This document shows positions 1-5,542 of a stretch of DNA of 9,420 nucleotides, piece after piece. This DNA comes from CAYVZZ01 sp964456185 (GTDB lineage Bacteria; Pseudomonadota; Gammaproteobacteria; Pseudomonadales; Alcanivoracaceae): contig CAYVZZ010000089.1 of assembly GCA_964456185.1 (NCBI GenBank), forward strand, positions 1 to 9,420, in the 5' to 3' direction. Positions within the stretch are counted from its first letter, which is position 1; each line of letters begins with the position of its first letter. The position numbers and the translations under genes are program-made. The notes beneath the pieces were generated by a model. It was not told the DNA's origin and ran no database searches. It was given only the letters and a program-made list of their open reading frames with translations.

Positions 1-116
1 CCATTAGGTGTTACCAATAGGTAAAGCCCCTGACCATCGCCCTGTTTATAGGGACGTTCCTTTGATTTGTCTGTGGCACATTTGGTATCGGAAATTGGCT
101 TAACGACTCTAGGCAT
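1..116 (-). CDS. P4-type tyrosine integrase, N-terminal fragment (runs off the left edge)
   Basis: Only the first 38 codons are present, from an ATG at 116-114 reading left off the window. The start is preceded by AAGAGG about eight bases upstream on the minus strand. The peptide begins MPRVVKPISDTKC and contains DGQGLYLLVTPN, the hallmark of the N-terminal arm-binding domain (DUF4102 type) of P4-family tyrosine recombinases. These enzymes insert and excise genomic islands at the 3' ends of tRNA genes. The catalytic R-H-R-H-Y domain would lie beyond the left edge, so intactness cannot be judged. Context supports the call: putative arm sites lie just upstream, and a tRNA-Leu gene 194 bp away has its 3' end facing the integrase. 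The family is clear; activity and island content are unknown. Confidence 0.88.
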   Translation of the reverse strand, partial: MPRVVKPISDTKCATDKSKERPYKQGDGQGLYLLVTPN

Positions 117-145
117 CAGTGTGCCTCTTGATCCTGAAAAATGAT

Positions 146-200
146 TTTAGGGGTACAGTGTAATAATTATGGAAGCTGTACCCCTAAACGTACCCCAAAA
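146..200. repeat. GGGGTAC repeat cluster: putative integrase arm-binding sites
   Basis: TTTAGGGGTACAG at 146-158 is perfectly inverted at 176-188 (13-bp arms, 17-bp spacer). A third related copy, GTACCCCAAAA, follows at 190-200 in the same orientation as the second. GGGGTAC-type repeats between a P4-like integrase gene and its tRNA target are typical of arm sites bound by the N-terminal integrase domain. They may also mediate autoregulation, because they sit 30-84 bp upstream of the integrase start. The inverted pair could form a hairpin, but it has no adjacent T-run, so a terminator role is less likely. Seen directly: the repeats. Inferred: the function. Confidence 0.6.
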
Positions 201-309
201 AATTAAGGTTGTATAGGTATATCAGGATGCACCCGCATGGCAGTTTTACCGTAACACTGTGATTCCATAGGTGCTATTGAGGAAGTGAGGGCAAGTGCGA
301 TTATGGTGT
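201..309. other. Putative att-side spacer between arm repeats and tRNA 3' end
   Basis: This stretch is non-coding and sits between the arm-like repeats and the 3' end of the tRNA gene. If the island model is right, it is island DNA starting immediately after the recombination core at the tRNA 3' end. I see no gene, convincing promoter or further copy of the tRNA end here. Confidence 0.4.
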
Positions 310-396
310 TGGTGCCCGGGGTCGGACTTGAACCGACACGGTGTTGCCACCGCGGGATTTTGAATCCCGTGCGTCTACCAATTTCGCCACCCGGGC
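310..396 (-). tRNA. tRNA-Leu (anticodon CAA), CCA encoded
   Basis: An 87-nt cloverleaf can be folded by eye on the minus strand. The acceptor is GCCCGGG paired with CCCGGGC (396-390 with 320-314), with discriminator A and an encoded CCA at 312-310. The D-arm contains AATTGGTAGA. The anticodon stem is CGGGA/TCCCG with loop TTCAAAA, giving anticodon CAA, which reads UUG. The long variable arm (GGTG-GCAA-CACC) is typical of class II tRNA-Leu, and the T-arm is GTCGG-TTCAAGT-CCGAC. Every stem pairs perfectly. The 3' end faces the P4-type integrase, so the last bases of the gene probably form the island attachment core and were rebuilt on integration. No second copy of this end is in the window. 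Confidence 0.97.
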
Positions 397-406
397 AAGG
401 ATGGGA

Positions 407-434
407 AGCCGCAGTATATAGAAGCGCTGCGGCT
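407..434. repeat. 8-bp inverted repeat over the tRNA promoter
   Basis: AGCCGCAG at 407-414 is perfectly inverted as CTGCGGCT at 427-434 with a 12-base loop. It lies between the stop of the leftward dehydrogenase gene (475) and the tRNA. No T-run follows on the minus strand, so it is not a standard intrinsic terminator. It could be a weak 3'-end hairpin of the dehydrogenase mRNA or a site affecting tRNA transcription. Confidence 0.4.
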
Positions 435-441
435 AGTGCTA
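413..441 (-). promoter_or_regulatory. Probable tRNA-Leu promoter
   Basis: On the minus strand, TATACT (418-413) lies 16 bases upstream of the mature tRNA 5' end and makes a good -10. The hexamer 17 bp further upstream, TAGCAC (441-436), is a poor -35. The -10 is partly inside an 8-bp inverted repeat (407-434). Confidence 0.4.
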
Positions 442-474
442 GTGCCTAATGACTAAGATTTGCGCAAAAGCGCT

Positions 475-1496
475 TTACCACTCGATAACGATTTTACCAA
501 AGTGCTTGCCGCTTTGCTGGTGTGCGAAAGCGTCGGCTAATTTGTCGGCAGGATGTACGCTATCGATGATCGGCTCGATGTGGTTGTGTTCTAGTGCCAG
601 AACGAGGTCTTGTTGGTGCTCGCGGCTGCCTACCATTAAGCCTTGGATGCGTGCTTGTTTGGCGATGGCCAGCATGACCGGCATTTTGCCATCACGGCCG
701 GTGAGAATGCCGATGACGGCAATATGGCCACCCACACGTAAGGCGCGGATGGATTGCTTCATGGTGCCGGGGCCGCCGACTTCTACCACATGGTCTACAC
801 CACGTCCGCCAGTCAATTTCAGTACGCTTTTGCCCCAGTCGGGGTCGTCTTTGTAGTTTAAAGTGGCGTCCGCACCGAGCTGCTCCAGGCGTTTACGCTT
901 CTCATCGGATGACGAGGTGGCAATGACTTTTGCGCCGGCCATTTTGGCGATTTGTAGAGCATAAAGCGATACGCCGCCGGTGCCCTGAATAAGCACGGTT
1001 TTACCTGCTTTTAAGTCTCCATCAACCATGAGGGCACGCCAAGCGGTGACGCCTGCCGTGGTGATGGTGGCGGCTTGCTGGTGGCTCCAGCCTGCTGGCG
1101 CTTTGGTGAAGGCGGTGGCGGGGCGCACGACATAAGCCGCCGCGTGGCCTTCTTTGCCGTCGCCAGGCACTTCCTTGAAGTTGCCGAGGGTGGGGCGGCC
1201 GGTTAGCCAGCCCGGGAAAAAGGTGGAAACTACAGAGTCGCCTACCTGAAACTCGCTAACCCCTTCGCCAACTGCCTCGACCACACCTGCACCATCGGAT
1301 AATAAAGTACGATTTTGCTCGGTGGGGATGGCGCCTTGAGCCACTAGCAAGTCGTGGAAGTTTAGCGAGTTGGCCTTGATGGCTACGCGAATTTCGCCTG
1401 CAGCGGGTTGTGCTGCATTTGCGATTTCGTTGACACAGATATGATCTAAACCACCGGGTNNNNNNNNNNGGGTTGTTGGACTTGTAGGGCTTTCAT
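475..1496 (-). CDS. Zinc-less medium-chain dehydrogenase/quinone oxidoreductase-like protein, interrupted by an assembly gap
   Basis: Probably a soluble NAD(P)-dependent oxidoreductase of the MDR superfamily. The chosen start is ATG at 1496-1494 with GGAG five bases upstream, giving MKALQVQQP before ten Ns; the frame resumes after the gap as PGGLDHICVNE. If the flanks are merged on their shared GGGT, the protein is 335 aa, the usual length for the family. It has an N-terminal GroES-like domain (VGDSVVSTFFPGW), then a Rossmann fold with GTGGVS near residues 167-172, then VEVGGPGTM and a C-terminal HFGKIVIEW. The Cys/His ligands of zinc alcohol dehydrogenases are absent (NFHD and LLSDGAG where CxxD and GHE would be), so it resembles quinone oxidoreductase/crotonyl-CoA-reductase-type members. 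The substrate cannot be told from sequence. The 291 codons after an internal TTG at 1350 are uninterrupted. It is transcribed alone, divergently from the kinase gene. Confidence 0.87.
1460..1469. other. Assembly gap (10 N)
   Basis: Ten Ns lie inside codons 9-13 of the dehydrogenase gene. Taken literally, the gap length throws the two flanks out of frame, so ten is a placeholder. The left flank ends in CCGGGT and the right flank starts GGGTTG. Merging them on the shared GGGT gives an in-frame MKALQVQQPGGLDHI, so probably no sequence is missing. Confidence 0.9.
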
Positions 1497-1518
1497 GCGG
1501 GCTCCGTTGTTGGTGAAT

Positions 1519-1532
1519 TAGTCAAGAGACTA
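1519..1532. promoter_or_regulatory. Palindromic dyad TAGTC-N4-GACTA upstream of the dehydrogenase
   Basis: A perfect 5+5 dyad with a four-base centre lies 22 bp before the dehydrogenase ATG and downstream of the best -10 candidate (TATAAT, 1578-1573 on the minus strand). Stress-inducible oxidoreductases are often controlled by TetR- or MarR-type repressors that bind dyads of this size, but no regulator gene is visible here. The assignment rests on symmetry and position only. Confidence 0.3.
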
Positions 1533-1572
1533 GCATTCGCGTGCTTTCATCGTAAGCGCAAAAACAATCAAA

Positions 1573-1578
1573 ATTATA
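1573..1578 (-). promoter_or_regulatory. Candidate -10 element for the dehydrogenase gene
   Basis: A consensus TATAAT reads on the minus strand, 77 bp upstream of the ATG. No good -35 lies 16-18 bp upstream of it, so this is a weak prediction. Confidence 0.3.
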
Positions 1579-1649
1579 TGAGTTGTGGTTGCTTATGCCG
1601 GTTTAGTGTTGATTGGAAGTTACCACGAGTTGGTCGCTTTCTGACACGG

Positions 1650-1678
1650 TTGGTGAACAATTGATTTGTTGTTATAAT
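1650..1678 (+). promoter_or_regulatory. Probable promoter for the ABC1 kinase gene
   Basis: TTGGTG (1650-1655), a 17-bp spacer and a perfect TATAAT (1673-1678) form a good sigma-70-type promoter that would give a leader of about 110 nt. The -10 is adjacent to a small inverted repeat, ATATTG-N8-CAATAT (1677-1696), that could be an operator. The rest of the 298-bp intergenic region holds the FNR-type box and the dehydrogenase's own upstream signals. Confidence 0.55.
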
Positions 1679-1737
1679 ATTGTTTGTCAGCAATATCAGT
1701 GTGTAATGAATTTATTGTGAACATGTGTTAACTTTTA

Positions 1738-1751
1738 TTGATTAAGATCAA
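1738..1751. promoter_or_regulatory. Perfect FNR/ANR-type binding box
   Basis: TTGATTAAGATCAA is an exact match to the established FNR/ANR consensus TTGAT-N4-ATCAA, the site of oxygen-sensing CRP-family regulators (NO-sensing Dnr-type proteins share it). It is centred 50 bp before the kinase ATG. A -10-like TAAAAT at 1775-1780 is centred 33 bp downstream, close to the 32 bp expected for class II FNR activation at -41.5. The start site would then fall near 1786, inside the ribosome binding site, giving an almost leaderless mRNA. Alternatively the box lies at about +60 of the upstream promoter and acts as a repression site. Confidence 0.6.
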
Positions 1752-1783
1752 AAGGCGTTGTATCTTGTCATGCATAAAATGAC

Positions 1784-1788
1784 AGGAG
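1784..1788 (+). promoter_or_regulatory. Ribosome binding site of the kinase gene
   Basis: AGGAG lies six bases before the ATG at 1795 and fixes that start. Confidence 0.7.
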
Positions 1789-1794
1789 CGGCTT

Positions 1795-3102
1795 ATGCAA
1801 ACGTCAAAAACAACAGATTCTATTTCAGTTTCGCCCGAACAGGCATCGCGCCAGCTTGATCTTAAGGATGCCGTTAACCTGATTAATGCCAGCTTAAAGG
1901 TAATTGAGCGTAGCGCTTGGCAATTACGGCATTTCGCCAAGTCAACCTATGGGCATTACCAATGGTTGGAGGGAGAAACGCGCAGTTTGTGGCAATTTAC
2001 CCGCTTGTTGCCGCAGCGGATGGCGCGCTTGAGTCGTTGCGGCTGGATGCTCACCCGTATTTTGGGTGCGTATCGACTTTGGCCAGTTCGCAGTGCGTTC
2101 ATTAAAAGCAAGCATCAGGCCAAGGCGTTAGAGCGATTACACCGCAAGGCGGCACAAATGTTTGTTGAAACCTCGCTAATTCAGGGTGGTGCATTTCTTA
2201 AGATTGGCCAGCTGATGTCAACGCGTAGTGACCTGCTCCCGCCTGTTTGGATTGAAGAGCTGTCACGCCTGCAGGATCAAGCACAGCCTGTTGCGGCCGA
2301 TGTAATAAAAAGAGCGATGGAAGATGCGTTGGAGCGCCCGCTAAGTGACATCTTTGCTCACTTTGAAGAAGAGCCATTGGCGTGTGCCAGCATTGGTCAG
2401 GTGCATCGCGCTACATTACACGATGGCCGTGAGGTGGTCGTTAAAGTGCAGCGGCCGCATATTGCCGAGCTGGTTGATACCGACATGCTGTTGCTGGGGC
2501 TGTTTATCGGCAATGTGGACGCTTTTTTACCAGGTATGGATATCGCCACCATTTTTGATGAAATCAAGCGCGCCTTGCAGGAAGAGCTGGATTACGAGCG
2601 TGAGGCTGAGGCCATGCGCCGCGTTGGGTGTCAGCTGAACAAGATTGATGGGGTGAGTAGCCCTGCTGTGATTGACGAGTGGTGTCGGCCTAATCTGTTA
2701 GTCACCGAGTTTGTACAGGGGAAAAAGCTTACTCGGGTGTTGGATGAGTATAAGAAACAGGGCAATCAGACGGAACTCACCCAAGTGATGACACGGCTGC
2801 TCGATGCCTGGTTGTTTCAGGTGCTACAACTGGGCTTTTTTCAGGCCGACCCGCACCCCGGTAATTTGCTGGTGACAGAGGATAACCAATTGCAACTGTT
2901 GGACTTTGGTGCTTGTCAGGCGCTCACCGACCATCATCGCCGCTACTACCTGCGTGTATTGCAGGCGGCTATTGTGGGTGATGAAAAGGCTATTGCCGAG
3001 AGTTTGCACGAGCTGGGCTTTCGCACGCAAAGTGGCCAACCCGACACCCTTATTGCGTTCACCCATGCACTGATTTCTCAATTGTGTGAACGTAGGCGTT
3101 GA
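1795..3102 (+). CDS. ABC1/AarF/UbiB-family atypical kinase, frame-broken near the C-terminus
   Basis: The 435-aa product is a protein-kinase-like ATPase of the family containing UbiB and COQ8, which support ubiquinone biosynthesis or lipid homeostasis. All family motifs are visible: KIGQ (136-139, the KxGQ motif), the alanine-rich loop equivalent ACASIGQVHRA (196-206), the ATP-site lysine in VVVKVQRP (K217), the ExD motif ELD (264-266), the catalytic loop DPHPGN (352-357) and DFG (370-372). About 110 basic, aromatic-rich residues precede the core. No C-terminal transmembrane pair like that of ubiquinone-operon UbiB is visible, so this is a paralogue and I give no symbol. The frame ends at TGA 3100-3102 just after LCERRR. 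The missing C-terminal segment continues in another frame (3102-3263), indicating a recent frameshift or sequence error. The catalytic core is complete either way. The gene stands alone, with a promoter and FNR-type box upstream. Confidence 0.9.
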   Translation: MQTSKTTDSISVSPEQASRQLDLKDAVNLINASLKVIERSAWQLRHFAKSTYGHYQWLEGETRSLWQFTRLLPQRMARLSRCGWMLTRILGAYRLWPVRSAFIKSKHQAKALERLHRKAAQMFVETSLIQGGAFLKIGQLMSTRSDLLPPVWIEELSRLQDQAQPVAADVIKRAMEDALERPLSDIFAHFEEEPLACASIGQVHRATLHDGREVVVKVQRPHIAELVDTDMLLLGLFIGNVDAFLPGMDIATIFDEIKRALQEELDYEREAEAMRRVGCQLNKIDGVSSPAVIDEWCRPNLLVTEFVQGKKLTRVLDEYKKQGNQTELTQVMTRLLDAWLFQVLQLGFFQADPHPGNLLVTEDNQLQLLDFGACQALTDHHRRYYLRVLQAAIVGDEKAIAESLHELGFRTQSGQPDTLIAFTHALISQLCERRR

Positions 3103-3263
3103 TGGCGCATCTGCAAACAGACCCGGTCGAAACATTACCGGATGATTTTATTATGCTGGCGCGGGTGTTTCTGAGCCTAGGTGGGCTTTTCGTGCATTAT
3201 CGACCGGCCATTGACTTACCTGCGCTGTTGGTGAAACACCTGACTTGGCCGCAGGCGGCTTAG
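3102..3263 (+). pseudogene. C-terminal piece of the ABC1 kinase in a shifted frame (53 codons)
   Basis: From the ATG overlapping the kinase stop (TGATG), an open frame of 53 codons encodes MAHLQTDPVETLPDDF and then ARVFLSLGGLFVHYRPAIDL, ending at TAG 3261-3263. It looks like the helical tail that normally follows the kinase core in AarF/ABC1 proteins. Joined to the upstream frame it would give a protein of about 490 aa, in the family range. This frame has a stop at 3093-3095, so the break must lie within about 3093-3102. One extra G at the GG of 3095-3096 would restore an unbroken ERRALMAHLQTD. The break could be a real mutation, an assembly error, or less likely two products coupled by stop-start overlap. 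Confidence 0.8.
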
Positions 3264-3280
3264 CGTCAAACCGTCATAGC

Positions 3281-3304
3281 GGCGGTGTTCAATAAACCGC
3301 CTTT
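3281..3304 (+). terminator. Weak terminator-like hairpin after the kinase gene
   Basis: GGCGGT (3281-3286) pairs with ACCGCC (3296-3301) across a nine-base loop and is followed only by TTT. It lies 17 bases after the kinase stop, so termination is plausible but weak. It overlaps the -35 of the presumed queA promoter. Confidence 0.4.
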
Positions 3305-3314
3305 CCGCTACAAT
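3286..3314 (+). promoter_or_regulatory. Probable promoter of the queA-tgt block
   Basis: TACAAT (3309-3314) is a good -10, and TGTTCA (3286-3291) is a partial -35 match at 17-bp spacing. Transcription would start near 3321, about 28 nt before the queA ATG. Confidence 0.5.
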
Positions 3315-3348
3315 GCCGCCTCCTTTCCCCACGTGCCGGTACCGTACG

Positions 3349-4380
3349 ATGGATGTCGCATTATTTGATTATGAGCTGCCCGACGAGCTGATTGCCCGTC
3401 GTCCCACCGAAGAAAGGCGCGCGTCTCGCCTCTTGTCCCTCACCCGAGAGGGGGTTCATCACGGCCATTTTGTCGACCTGCTCGACCGGCTAAAGCCGGG
3501 CGATTTGATGGTATTCAACAACACGCGCGTGATTGCAGCGCGTTTGTATGGTCGTAAAGCGACTGGCGGCAAGGTGGAAATCTTGGTCGAGCGCGTGATT
3601 GGCGAACAGGACGCCTTGTGCCACATGCGTGCCTCCAAATCGCCAAAATCCGGTACCCAATTAGAGCTGGATGGCGGTTACCAAGCAGAAATGGTGGGTC
3701 GTGAAGGTGAGCTGTTTCATCTCAAGTTTGCCGATGCCAATGTGTTTGATGTGATGGCCGATGTCGGTCATGTCCCTTTGCCGCCCTATATCGATAGGCC
3801 GGATGACGAAGCCGACATGACGCGCTATCAAACGGTGTATGCCAAGCATAAAGGTGCGGTAGCCGCACCGACTGCCGGGCTGCATTTTGATGAAGCCTTG
3901 TTGGACGAGATTCGCCATAAAGGGGTCGATACCGGTTTCGTCACCTTGCATGTAGGCGCTGGCACCTTCCAGCCGGTGCGCGTGGAAGAAGTGGAAAAGC
4001 ACCACATGCATAGCGAGTGGTATCGCATTGATGACAAGCTGGCTCAACAAGTGGCTGACACCCGCCAACGTGGTGGCCGCGTCATTGCCGTAGGCACCAC
4101 CAGCTTGCGTGCCTTGGAAGCCGCGAGCGAGCCCAATGGCGACCTGCATGTCGGGCAGGGTGATACCGATATTTTTATCTATCCCGGTTACCAATTTCGC
4201 CAAATTGATTGCATGGTCACCAACTTCCATTTGCCGAAGTCCACACTGCTGATGCTGATTAGCGCCTTTGCCGGTCGTGAACGGGTGCTGGCGGCCTATC
4301 AAGAAGCCATCGACAAGCGCTATCGCTTCTTTAGTTATGGCGATGCCACTTTCCTTGAACGACAGGATGCCTCTGCATGA
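3349..4380 (+). CDS. queA: S-adenosylmethionine:tRNA ribosyltransferase-isomerase
   Basis: QueA transfers and isomerises the ribosyl group of S-adenosylmethionine onto preQ1 in tRNA, making epoxyqueuosine at the wobble base. The product is 343 aa, within the family range. The start MDVALFDYELPDELIARRP at 3349 aligns with the family N-terminus; an in-frame ATG at 3313 would add 12 unlikely residues and lies within the -10 of the presumed promoter. Its own Shine-Dalgarno is poor. Diagnostic motifs are AAPTAGLHF (172-180), HVGAGTFQPV (201-210), GTTSLRALE (249-257), TNFHLPKS (291-298) and the C-terminal YRFFSYGDA (325-333). Its TGA overlaps the tgt ATG (ATGA), so the two are translationally coupled and act in consecutive steps of the same pathway. 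Confidence 0.97.
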   Translation: MDVALFDYELPDELIARRPTEERRASRLLSLTREGVHHGHFVDLLDRLKPGDLMVFNNTRVIAARLYGRKATGGKVEILVERVIGEQDALCHMRASKSPKSGTQLELDGGYQAEMVGREGELFHLKFADANVFDVMADVGHVPLPPYIDRPDDEADMTRYQTVYAKHKGAVAAPTAGLHFDEALLDEIRHKGVDTGFVTLHVGAGTFQPVRVEEVEKHHMHSEWYRIDDKLAQQVADTRQRGGRVIAVGTTSLRALEAASEPNGDLHVGQGDTDIFIYPGYQFRQIDCMVTNFHLPKSTLLMLISAFAGRERVLAAYQEAIDKRYRFFSYGDATFLERQDASA

Positions 4381-5498
4381 CCGATATGACGTTTGATTTG
4401 TTGGCCACCGATGGCGAAGCACGTCGCGGACGTATCACCTTCCCGCGCGGCACCATTGAAACGCCGGCTTTTATGCCCGTGGGGACTTATGGCTCGGTGA
4501 AAGGGCTGACGCCCGAGCAACTACAAGGCACCGGCGCCGAGATTTGCCTGGGCAATACCTTTCATTTGATGTTGCAGCCGGGCACCGAGGTGATTCAAGC
4601 CCACGGCGATTTGCATGATTTTATGCAATGGCAAAAACCAATACTCACCGATTCCGGCGGCTTCCAAGTATTTAGCTTGGGGGCTATGCGTAAAATCAAC
4701 GAAGATGGCGTCACCTTCCGTTCCCCGCGTAATGGTGACAAGATTTTTCTCTCGCCAGAAAAAGCCATGCAGGTGCAGGCCGAATTGGGTAGCGATATTT
4801 GCATGGCGTTCGACGAGTGCACGCCGTATCCCGCTGATGAGGCTACAGCGCGCCAGTCGATGGAGTTGTCCATGCGCTGGGCAAAGCGTAGCCGTGAGGC
4901 ACACGGCGACCGGGGTGCGGCCTGTTTTGGTATCGTGCAGGGTGGTATGTACGAGCATCTGCGCGAGGAATCTTTGGAGAAGCTGACAGAAATTGGCTTT
5001 GACGGTTATGCGCTGGGCGGTTTGTCAGTGGGCGAGCCGCACGAGGACATGTATCGTATTCTGCGACACATGGCACCCAAGATGCCGGCCAATCACCCGC
5101 GCTACCTAATGGGGGTCGGGCGACCGGAAGACTTGGTAGAGTCGGTGCGCCGTGGTATTGATATGTTCGACTGCGTGATGCCCACGCGCAACGCACGCAA
5201 TGGCCACCTGTTTACCTCAGAAGGTGTGGTGCGCATCCGCAATGCCAAACACCGGTATGACACCAGCCCTCTGGACCCAAACTGCGACTGCTATACCTGC
5301 ACGCATTATAGTCGCTCTTACTTGCACCATTTGGATAAGTGTAAAGAAATGTTGGGTGGCACTTTAAATACGCTGCATAACCTCCATTACTACCAAAATT
5401 TAATGGCTGCATTGCGGCAAGCCATCGATGCGGGTACATTGTCGGCCTTTGTAAAAGCCTTTTACGCTGCCCGCGGGCGCGAGGTGCCTGGTTTATAG
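4377..5498 (+). CDS. tgt: Queuine/preQ1 tRNA-guanine transglycosylase
   Basis: Tgt exchanges guanine-34 of GUN-anticodon tRNAs (Asp, Asn, His, Tyr) for preQ1, producing the substrate of QueA. The protein is 373 aa, against 375 in E. coli, and collinear throughout. Catalytic residues are present: D92 in TDSGGFQVFS, nucleophile D265 in IDMFDCVMPTR, the GGLSVGE substrate loop (214-220), and a zinc site of C303, C305 and C308 (CDCYTC) with H334. The start overlaps the queA stop by four bases; a second Met at codon 4 is an alternative. A short CCTGG/CCAGG hairpin straddles the stop. The gene leads directly to yajC, as in many Gammaproteobacteria. Confidence 0.98.
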   Translation: MTDMTFDLLATDGEARRGRITFPRGTIETPAFMPVGTYGSVKGLTPEQLQGTGAEICLGNTFHLMLQPGTEVIQAHGDLHDFMQWQKPILTDSGGFQVFSLGAMRKINEDGVTFRSPRNGDKIFLSPEKAMQVQAELGSDICMAFDECTPYPADEATARQSMELSMRWAKRSREAHGDRGAACFGIVQGGMYEHLREESLEKLTEIGFDGYALGGLSVGEPHEDMYRILRHMAPKMPANHPRYLMGVGRPEDLVESVRRGIDMFDCVMPTRNARNGHLFTSEGVVRIRNAKHRYDTSPLDPNCDCYTCTHYSRSYLHHLDKCKEMLGGTLNTLHNLHYYQNLMAALRQAIDAGTLSAFVKAFYAARGREVPGL

Positions 5499-5503
5499 CC
5501 AGG
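5487..5503 (+). terminator. Small hairpin at the tgt stop codon (weak attenuator at most)
   Basis: CCTGG (5487-5491) pairs with CCAGG (5499-5503), and the stop codon is in the loop. The flanking TG/TG could add wobble pairs in RNA. The trailing TGTTTGTTATT is T-rich but not a clean T-run, so read-through into yajC is likely. Confidence 0.25.
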
Positions 5504-5542
5504 TGTTTGTTATTAAAAAAACTGTGATTTAGTGGAGAAACA

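Noticed and set aside
449..856. Rightward open frame of 135 codons opposite the dehydrogenase gene
   Set aside because: It lies antisense to the conserved dehydrogenase C-terminus, has low-complexity Cys/Ser/Trp-rich content and matches no family I recognise; it is a shadow frame.
1717..1733. Possible CRP half site TGTGA in the kinase upstream region
   Set aside because: Only one half (TGTGA) fits; the opposing half reads GTTAA rather than TCACA, so it is no better than chance.
3096..3108. Programmed -1 ribosomal frameshift in the kinase gene
   Set aside because: No slippery heptamer (X XXY YYZ) or adjacent strong stem-loop is visible at the break; an indel or sequence error is simpler.
3313..3348. 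Upstream ATG at 3313 as the queA start
   Set aside because: It would add 12 residues (MPPPFPTCRYRT) not typical of QueA, and the ATG falls within the presumed -10 element; the start at 3349 fits the family N-terminus.
3264..3348. preQ1 riboswitch upstream of queA
   Set aside because: The leader predicted from the promoter is only about 28 nt, and I see no preQ1 aptamer-like pseudoknot; queA-tgt here encode late pathway steps and do not need one.
3661..4422. Leftward open frame of 253 codons opposite queA
   Set aside because: Fully antisense to a well-conserved queA; composition reflects codon bias of the opposite strand, and there is no plausible start signal.
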